This document shows positions 58,886-64,000 of a stretch of DNA of 64,000 bases, piece after piece (the stretch's first letter is position 1; every line of letters begins with the position of its first letter). This stretch comes from Dyadobacter fermentans DSM 18053. Its GTDB lineage: Bacteria > Bacteroidota > Bacteroidia > Cytophagales > Spirosomataceae. Below the pieces are notes generated by a model, which did no database searches, had not been told where the DNA came from, and saw nothing but the letters and a program-made list of their open reading frames with translations. Position numbers and translations under genes: made by a program. The stretch lies in NCBI RefSeq assembly GCF_000023125.1, contig NC_013037.1, positions 3,224,001-3,288,000 of the forward strand, given 5' to 3'.

Positions 58886-59776
58886 ATGACTCACACCGAG
58901 GGAATGCTTCGCGACGGCGCGCTGGAAAATAAGACGATTATCGTAACCGGAGGCGGCACCGGACTGGGTAAATCAATGGCCGGATACTTCCTCCGGCTCG
59001 GCGCCAACGTGGTAATTTGCAGCAGAAAAGCCGATGTCCTTGCCAATACGGCGGACGAGCTTCGCCAAAGCACCGGCGGCCGAATTACGTTTGTGGCGTG
59101 TGATGTCAGGAAAACAGAAGAGGTGGAGCAGGTGATCGCGAGAGCCATTGAAACTTTCGGGCGCGTGGATGGGCTTGTCAACAACTCGGCGGGAAATTTC
59201 ATCAGTCCTACCGAGCGGCTTTCTTACAAAGCGGTGGACACGATCGTGGACATCGTGTTGCGCGGCACTTATTATTTCACGCTGGCTTTGGGTAAATATT
59301 GGATTGAAAATCAGATCAAAGGCACTGTTCTCAACATCGTAACTACCTATGCGACAACCGGCTCCGGCTGGGTCGTTCCGTCGGCCATGGCCAAGGCGGG
59401 CGTCCTCACGATGACCAAATCGCTTGCATTCGAATGGGCGCGGCATGGTATCCGGCTGAATGCGATCGCACCCGGCCCTTTCCCGACCAAGGGTGCCTGG
59501 GACCGGCTGTTCCCCGAAGAACTGGCCCGGAAATTCTCCTTCGAAAACCGCATTCCGCTCGCACGCACCGGCGACCACCAGGAACTGGCCAACCTCGCGG
59601 CATATTTAATATCCAACTTTTCGGCCTATATGACCGGCGAAGTGATCACGCTCGACGGCGGGGAAGTGCTGTCTGCGGGGCAATTCAATTTCCTGAAAGA
59701 AGTAACTGACGATCAATGGGATGCCATCGAAGATCAGATCAAATCCGCTACCCGTACAGGCAAGACTCCGGAATAA
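58886..59776 (+). CDS. Short-chain dehydrogenase of the 2,4-dienoyl-CoA reductase type
   Basis: 296 residues. Rossmann motif TGGGTGLGKS and NNSAGNF. The active-site region is GSGWVVPSAMAKAGVLTM, which lacks the usual Tyr-x3-Lys pattern. Mitochondrial DECR-type 2,4-dienoyl-CoA reductases have the same form (from memory), so this is not a defect. The C-terminal part GPFPTKGAWDRLFP also matches that group. It likely reduces dienoyl-CoA during breakdown of unsaturated fatty acids. Single gene, ahead of the GWxTD gene. Confidence 0.85.
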   Translation: MTHTEGMLRDGALENKTIIVTGGGTGLGKSMAGYFLRLGANVVICSRKADVLANTADELRQSTGGRITFVACDVRKTEEVEQVIARAIETFGRVDGLVNNSAGNFISPTERLSYKAVDTIVDIVLRGTYYFTLALGKYWIENQIKGTVLNIVTTYATTGSGWVVPSAMAKAGVLTMTKSLAFEWARHGIRLNAIAPGPFPTKGAWDRLFPEELARKFSFENRIPLARTGDHQELANLAAYLISNFSAYMTGEVITLDGGEVLSAGQFNFLKEVTDDQWDAIEDQIKSATRTGKTPE

Positions 59777-59800
59777 AAATTTTATTATCGTTTTATTGGG

Positions 59801-59808
59801 TAATTTTG
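59801..59808 (+). promoter_or_regulatory. -7 element TAATTTTG before the GWxTD gene
   Basis: Exact TAnnTTTG match, 40 nt before the ATG at 59849. A T-rich stretch sits near the -33 position. Confidence 0.5.
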
Positions 59809-59848
59809 CCCGTTCCTTCGTTATTTGACAAACGATGAATACACGTAC

Positions 59849-61147
59849 ATGAGAACAAATTTTCGCTTTTGCATCTATATAATGTCTGTTTTGGTGATGG
59901 CCGGTTGCGCCTCATCGAACAAGTCTATGAAGCAGATTCCCGAGGCGCAGGTACGGCCCACCGAGCAGCAACAGCAGCAGGCTTCCGCCCCTGTGAATGA
60001 GGAACTTTCATTGATAGCGATCCAAAGCAAATACCTTCTGAAAGACACTACCCAAACGCAGGTCTTTTTGTATGTGGATGCCTATAAAGGAAAAAATCCG
60101 ATCGGCGTAGCGGATTTCGTCCGGCTTTACAACCTCAACTACGTCATCTACTCGGATTACGGCACGCGCGAAAGGCTCGGCTATGGCAATGTAAAGCTCG
60201 ATTCTTCGAACGTTTCGCGAATGGGCGACAAAATCGTCATTTCCTACGAGCTGAAAAGCCCCGACCGCGACTACGGCGTGCTGCTGAGCGAAATCAGCCA
60301 GGCCGGGACACTCAAAAAAGTACTGAACGACCTTACTATCCGCTTCAAAAAGTTGGCTGTGAACCAGATGTACGGTGTGTACACGGGTAATTCAACCCAG
60401 CCGTTGCAGCGGCATTATATCAATTCCACGGAGCAGTTTACCATCAAAAAGGCAGGCGAAAGCACCGACCAGCTGCACGTTTATTACTACAACCACGATT
60501 TCGAACCGGCAGGCTCGCCGATGAACATCGCGCCTAAAAACGTGAACAAGTCGCTGGAAGTGGACAGCACATTCACCATTACCGCTAACCAGCCGCTGCA
60601 ATTCAGTAAGGAAGGTCTTTACAACGTTTTCGCGGATACGACCCAGTCCGAAGGTTTGGGCATTCTGGTGGTAAACGAGCGCTTCCCGAAAGTGACACGC
60701 CCGCAACTGCTGCTGGGCCCGTTGCTTTACATGAGCACGAACAACGAAATCAACGAAATCAAGAAGGCGGAAGATTATAAAAAAGCGCTGGATAAATATT
60801 GGCTGACGCTCATGAACGGAAATGCACCGCTGGCTCAGCAATCCATCCGCTCGTTTTACGGCCGCGTGGAAGAGGCAAACCAGCTTTTCACCACCTACAA
60901 GGAAGGCTGGAAAACCGACAAAGGAATGATCTACATCGTACTCGGCCCGCCGGACAAGGTGCAGCGCAGCAAGGACCGCGAAGTATGGACCTACGATCAG
61001 AAAGGCAACGCACAAAACGTCAATTTTACATTTAACAGGAGAAACAATCAATTTGTGGATGATCATTATGAACTGGTTCGCTATGCCGAATACCAGCCGA
61101 TTTGGTATCCAGTAGTAGAAGCATGGAGAAACGGAAGTATACGGTAA
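59849..61147 (+). CDS. GWxTD-domain lipoprotein
   Basis: 432 residues from the ATG at 59849; a TTG 24 bases upstream also fits the frame. A lipoprotein signal is present (VLVMAGCASSNKS, Cys about residue 20), then a polyglutamine linker, a beta-rich middle and the C-terminal GWxTD domain (FTTYKEGWKTDKGMIYIVLG, about residues 342-361), followed by the DKVQRSKDREVWTYD block. Proteins of this family are found in Bacteroidota and related phyla; function unknown. The last 25 bp overlap the start of rlmB. Confidence 0.85.
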   Translation: MRTNFRFCIYIMSVLVMAGCASSNKSMKQIPEAQVRPTEQQQQQASAPVNEELSLIAIQSKYLLKDTTQTQVFLYVDAYKGKNPIGVADFVRLYNLNYVIYSDYGTRERLGYGNVKLDSSNVSRMGDKIVISYELKSPDRDYGVLLSEISQAGTLKKVLNDLTIRFKKLAVNQMYGVYTGNSTQPLQRHYINSTEQFTIKKAGESTDQLHVYYYNHDFEPAGSPMNIAPKNVNKSLEVDSTFTITANQPLQFSKEGLYNVFADTTQSEGLGILVVNERFPKVTRPQLLLGPLLYMSTNNEINEIKKAEDYKKALDKYWLTLMNGNAPLAQQSIRSFYGRVEEANQLFTTYKEGWKTDKGMIYIVLGPPDKVQRSKDREVWTYDQKGNAQNVNFTFNRRNNQFVDDHYELVRYAEYQPIWYPVVEAWRNGSIR

Positions 61148-61893
61148 GAAAACCAGCCCCCAAACAGTCCCAGGCCGACATGGTTTTTGGGACACAGTCG
61201 GTGTTGGAAACCCTTCGTTCGGGAAAAGAAATTGAACGGCTATTTATCCAGCGGGAGTTTGGCCTCGCGGAGATCGAAAAACTCGCCAAAGAACTGGGCG
61301 TTCCCTATCAGCGGGTGCCGGTTGAAAAGCTGAACCGGGTAACGCGCAAAAACCACCAGGGCGTCATCGCATTTGTATCGCCGATCCAGTACATGCCTTT
61401 GCACAATGTGCTTACGCAGGTATACGAGGACGGCAAAACCCCGCTCCTGCTTCTGCTCGACCGCGTTACCGATGTCCGCAACTTCGGGGCCATCGCACGT
61501 ACAGCCGAATGCGCGGGCGTACAAGCGATCATTGTTCCCACGAAAGGCGGGGCTCAGATCAATGCCGATGCGATGAAAACATCGTCAGGCGCATTGAACT
61601 TCCTGCCCATTTGCCGCGAGCCGAATCTTTACGAAACGCTCACTTACCTGCGCAACAGCGGCCTGCAAATCATCGCCTGTACGGAAAAAACCGACAAATC
61701 ACTCTATGATATCGATTTTACGGTACCAACAGTGATCATTATGGGCTCAGAAGAAGACGGTATTTCCAAAGAATTCATCGACCTCGCCGACAGCGGCGCA
61801 CGCATCCCCCTTGCCGGACAAGTGGAATCACTGAATGTGTCGGTGGCGAGTTCGGTGGTGTTGTATGAGGCGGTAAGGCAGCGGATAAAGTAG
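61123..61893 (+). CDS. rlmB: 23S rRNA (guanosine-2'-O-)-methyltransferase, SpoU/TrmH family
   Basis: 256 residues from the ATG at 61123, which lies inside the end of the GWxTD gene (25-bp overlap). SAM-dependent ribose methylation of 23S rRNA, probably at G2251. An N-terminal substrate-binding domain (VFGTQSVLETLRSGKEIERL) is followed by the knotted SPOUT domain: LDRVTDVRNFGAIARTAECA, IMGSEEDGISKEFIDLAD and IPLAGQVESLNVSVASSVVL. The overlap suggests translational coupling with the GWxTD lipoprotein. Followed by a strong terminator. Confidence 0.9.
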   Translation: MEKRKYTVRKPAPKQSQADMVFGTQSVLETLRSGKEIERLFIQREFGLAEIEKLAKELGVPYQRVPVEKLNRVTRKNHQGVIAFVSPIQYMPLHNVLTQVYEDGKTPLLLLLDRVTDVRNFGAIARTAECAGVQAIIVPTKGGAQINADAMKTSSGALNFLPICREPNLYETLTYLRNSGLQIIACTEKTDKSLYDIDFTVPTVIIMGSEEDGISKEFIDLADSGARIPLAGQVESLNVSVASSVVLYEAVRQRIK

Positions 61894-61934
61894 CAGTTGT
61901 ACGCGCTATTCAAGAAAAAGCGTATATTTTAAAT

Positions 61935-61993
61935 AACACCTGAACCGGCATTGGATTGCATCTCCTCTAAGCACGTCAGGTGTTTTTTTTTGG
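61935..61993 (+). terminator. Intrinsic terminator after rlmB
   Basis: AACACCTGA (61935-61943) pairs with TCAGGTGTT (61976-61984), a long loop, followed by nine or more T. Confidence 0.75.
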
Positions 61994-62002
61994 CCTTACA
62001 TC

Positions 62003-63109
62003 TCACTCCTGCCGAAAACTCTTCATGATCCAGCCGCCGCCTACAACATCGTCGCCTTCATAGAACACGGCTGCCTGTCCCGGCGCGATGCCGTTTACGC
62101 CGTCGTGGAAGCGGGCTACGATTTGGTCGGGGCCGGTTTGCTCGATGAGCGCCGGGGTGCCGTCGTGTTTGTAGCGTACTTTGGTGATAGTTTCCAGCGG
62201 CTTTTCGATGGATGCGTATTTTTGAAGGTTCAATTTGCTCACATTCATGCCGTCGCGGAAAAGGTCGGGCATGTCGCCGAGCACAACTTCGTTGGTATCT
62301 TTCCTTATTTCCGTCACGAAAACCGGGCGGCCTAATGCAATGCCGAGGCCTTTGCGCTGGCCGACGGTGTAGAACGGATAGCCTTCATGCTTGCCGACAA
62401 TGGTGCCGTCCGCGTAAACGAAGTTACCTCCTGCTACTTCCGCTTCCAGTCCGGGAATGCGTCTTTTCAGGAAGCCGCGGTAGTCGTTATCCGGCACGAA
62501 ACAGATTTCGTAGCTTTCAGATTTATTAACGAGGTCAATAAAACCTCTTTCACGCGCCATTTCGCGGATCTCCGCTTTATGCAGATACCCCAGCGGCAGT
62601 TTGGTCCTCGCCAGGCTTTCCTGCGACACACCCCATAGCACATAGCTTTGATCTTTCCAGGCATCTATCCCCTTGGAAACATAATGGCGGCCGTTATTGA
62701 ACTGCATATTGGCATAATGCCCGGTAGCGATAAACTCGCAATCGAGCCGGTCGGCGCGGCGGAGCAATGCGTCCCATTTGATGTGGGTATTACAAAGCAC
62801 GCAGGGGTTCGGCGTGCGGCCTTCCAGGTACTCGCCTGTGAAATGGTCGATCACGTAGTCACCAAACTCGGCGCGGATGTCGAGAATATAATGCGGAAAA
62901 CCGAGCTCTACCGCGATATTACGTGCGTCGTTGATGGAATCCAGCGAACAGCATCCGGTTTCTTTCTTGGTACCGCCGCTGCTGGCGTAATCCCAGGTTT
63001 TCATGGTCATACCGATGACCTCATAACCTTGTTCGTGGAGAAGAACAGCTGCCAGCGAGCTGTCGATGCCGCCGCTCATGGCGACGAGAATGCGTCCGTG
63101 TTTACTCAT
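62003..63109 (-). CDS. mnmA: tRNA-specific 2-thiouridylase
   Basis: Inserts sulfur at C2 of the wobble uridine (U34) in tRNA for Lys, Glu and Gln. 368 residues. PP-loop LVAMSGGIDSSLAAVLLHEQ near the N-terminus. The catalytic cysteine pair lies in TPNPCVLCNTHIKWD and SYEICFVPDNDYRGF. The target-recognition parts (QSYVLWGVSQESLARTKLPL, FYTVGQRKGLGIALGRPVFV) are typical. It starts with an ATG. It is not in the sulfur operon, but it is a second user of mobilised sulfur. Confidence 0.94.
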   Translation of the reverse strand: MSKHGRILVAMSGGIDSSLAAVLLHEQGYEVIGMTMKTWDYASSGGTKKETGCCSLDSINDARNIAVELGFPHYILDIRAEFGDYVIDHFTGEYLEGRTPNPCVLCNTHIKWDALLRRADRLDCEFIATGHYANMQFNNGRHYVSKGIDAWKDQSYVLWGVSQESLARTKLPLGYLHKAEIREMARERGFIDLVNKSESYEICFVPDNDYRGFLKRRIPGLEAEVAGGNFVYADGTIVGKHEGYPFYTVGQRKGLGIALGRPVFVTEIRKDTNEVVLGDMPDLFRDGMNVSKLNLQKYASIEKPLETITKVRYKHDGTPALIEQTGPDQIVARFHDGVNGIAPGQAAVFYEGDDVVGGGWIMKSFRQE

Positions 63110-63215
63110 TGTAGTAATCTGCCGAAGGTTGAATGCCTTCCGATTTTGATAGATTTGAAAAATTGTAACAGCAGCTCGCCGCCGTACAGTTCCGCAAAGG
63201 TATGCATTAATTGGC

Positions 63216-64000
63216 TCACGCGATCACCTGCCGGATTACATTCTTGATATTCAGCTCAATAATCTCCGTCATGGTTTCGCATTTGTTGTAATGCGGGTCG
63301 GAATAGTGCTGCGCTAGGCCTTCCCGCAGCTGGTGAATGTGATCGACGGTTGAGATTTTGTCCCGAATGCAAACATCCCGCAGGTCGCGCAGACGGTGGC
63401 GCTCCGCCTTGGCCTGGTACATGATCGACGATTGCTCTTCCTGCTGGTATTGCACCACCGTTTTGTCGGTCAGATATTCCATAGCCAGCTGCACATACGG
63501 CCGGTTTTCCTTGAAAAACTGAGGCATGTATACTTTGATGTTCCCTTCGTAGAACTGCTGGTCAAAGTCGATTGCCCGAAGCCGGAACTGGAAATCGTCG
63601 AAATCGGGGGTGATTTGCATCACGAAATTATAAGAACGCATATCGCCCAGCAGGGTAATCTTGCATCGCTCGTTGAACTTCACAAATTCTTTGGCGATAC
63701 GGATCGGGTTATAGTCCGGGTCGCGCATACGGGTGCGGGCGAATTCGTCGCCGGGAATGCCGGCAATGTGCTCTTCGATGAGCGTTTCGCCGTCCACGAT
63801 ATAGTTGACCTGGTTTGGCGAAAAGATCTCTTCCAGTTCCAGCCCGTAAATGCGCGACGAATCGGCTTTTTTCACATAGAAATAATCGTAAATATCATTC
63901 AGCCGGTTCACGATCTTGACCCTGAACGGATTGGAATTGCCAAACTTGCAGTAGTCGATGCGATCGATGTATTTGTGCTCCACAATGCGCAGGTTACCCG
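63216..64000 (-). CDS. Conserved protein of unknown function, 5' end outside window
   Basis: The frame is open to the right edge, so only the C-terminal roughly 260 residues are visible. The GTG at 63983 is probably internal, because GNLRIVEHKYID reads on without a stop. The protein is soluble and mostly polar, with recognisable but unassigned segments such as CKITLLGDMRSYNFVMQITP and FRLRAIDFDQQFYEGNIKVY. The RAIDFDQQFY part recalls the acidic catalytic segment of kinase-like folds, but this is weak. No family name is given. Confidence 0.6.
   Translation of the reverse strand, partial: GNLRIVEHKYIDRIDYCKFGNSNPFRVKIVNRLNDIYDYFYVKKADSSRIYGLELEEIFSPNQVNYIVDGETLIEEHIAGIPGDEFARTRMRDPDYNPIRIAKEFVKFNERCKITLLGDMRSYNFVMQITPDFDDFQFRLRAIDFDQQFYEGNIKVYMPQFFKENRPYVQLAMEYLTDKTVVQYQQEEQSSIMYQAKAERHRLRDLRDVCIRDKISTVDHIHQLREGLAQHYSDPHYNKCETMTEIIELNIKNVIRQVIA

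Noticed and set aside
59370..59420. Missing Tyr-x3-Lys in the short-chain dehydrogenase seen as an inactivated enzyme
   Set aside because: The VVPSAxAKAG form is the normal active site of 2,4-dienoyl-CoA reductases.
1..64000. Search for phage-defence islands, prophage or integrative elements
   Set aside because: No integrase, restriction, retron, CBASS-like or phage structural genes were recognised; only small toxin-antitoxin-like modules were found.

Overview
The window looks like chromosomal DNA of a Bacteroidota bacterium of the order Cytophagales, most likely close to Dyadobacter or another Spirosoma-family genus. This is inferred from gene content and signals, not from a database match. 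The signals are a SusC/SusD pair, two proteins with type IX secretion (T9SS) sorting domains, DUF5686 and GWxTD proteins, many Bacteroidota-type promoters (TTTG-N19-TAnnTTTG), few Shine-Dalgarno sequences, and a moderately GC-rich genome with AT-rich spacers. No rRNA, tRNA, CRISPR array, integrase or IS transposase was seen.

Layout. 1-1574: end of an FAD-dependent oxidoreductase. 1594-11372: one long assimilatory-sulfur operon behind a clear promoter and palindrome: TSUP sulfite/sulfate permease, metZ, an embedded UPF0175/DUF3368 toxin-antitoxin-like pair, cysH (iron-sulfur APS reductase type), cysD, cysN, a siroheme sulfite reductase and cobA. It would carry sulfate through APS, sulfite and sulfide into homocysteine and would make the siroheme precursor. 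11405-14796: small membrane protein, LpxL-like acyltransferase, heptosyltransferase-like GT9 and N-carbamoylputrescine amidase. 14968-21883: a roughly 400-nt structured leader, SusC, SusD, a small lipoprotein and a Tat-exported HisC-like aminotransferase. 22189-27320: AEC permease, solitary secreted Hint protein, agmatine deiminase (partner of the amidase at 13897), lipoprotein, GH25 lysozyme and a small secreted protein behind a palindromic operator. 27399-30308: leuS with two repeat-derived in-frame inserts. 30834-38494: beta-barrel protein, XRE/ScfR-like regulator, sterol-desaturase-like hydroxylase, acyl-CoA dehydrogenase, orphan HicB, Tat-exported TIM-barrel protein and FAD protein. 38566-45879: DUF4160/DUF2442 pair, CoA pyrophosphatase, parC, SanA/YdcF-like protein and DUF5686 protein. 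45885-51094: ABC ATPase, nitroreductase, YbjQ, metF with a structured leader, GNAT, YebC and a GreA-like protein. 51446-56808: two convergent T9SS cargo proteins (CotH-like and SGNH esterase-like). 57170-64000: pyrB, AlkD-like protein, DECR-type SDR, GWxTD lipoprotein, rlmB, mnmA and an unidentified gene cut by the window edge.

The most interesting signals are non-coding. (1) metF is preceded by a promoter, a compact multi-helix RNA with a possible pseudoknot and S-box-like kink-turn, and an intrinsic terminator: a riboswitch candidate. (2) The SusC gene has a roughly 400-nt leader that ends in a terminator-like hairpin. (3) Every spacer over 100 bp inside the sulfur operon carries a repeat element, usually inverted-arm and of a different sequence family. 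Related elements have entered coding sequence in leuS, possibly the cysN 5' end, and the desaturase 3' end.
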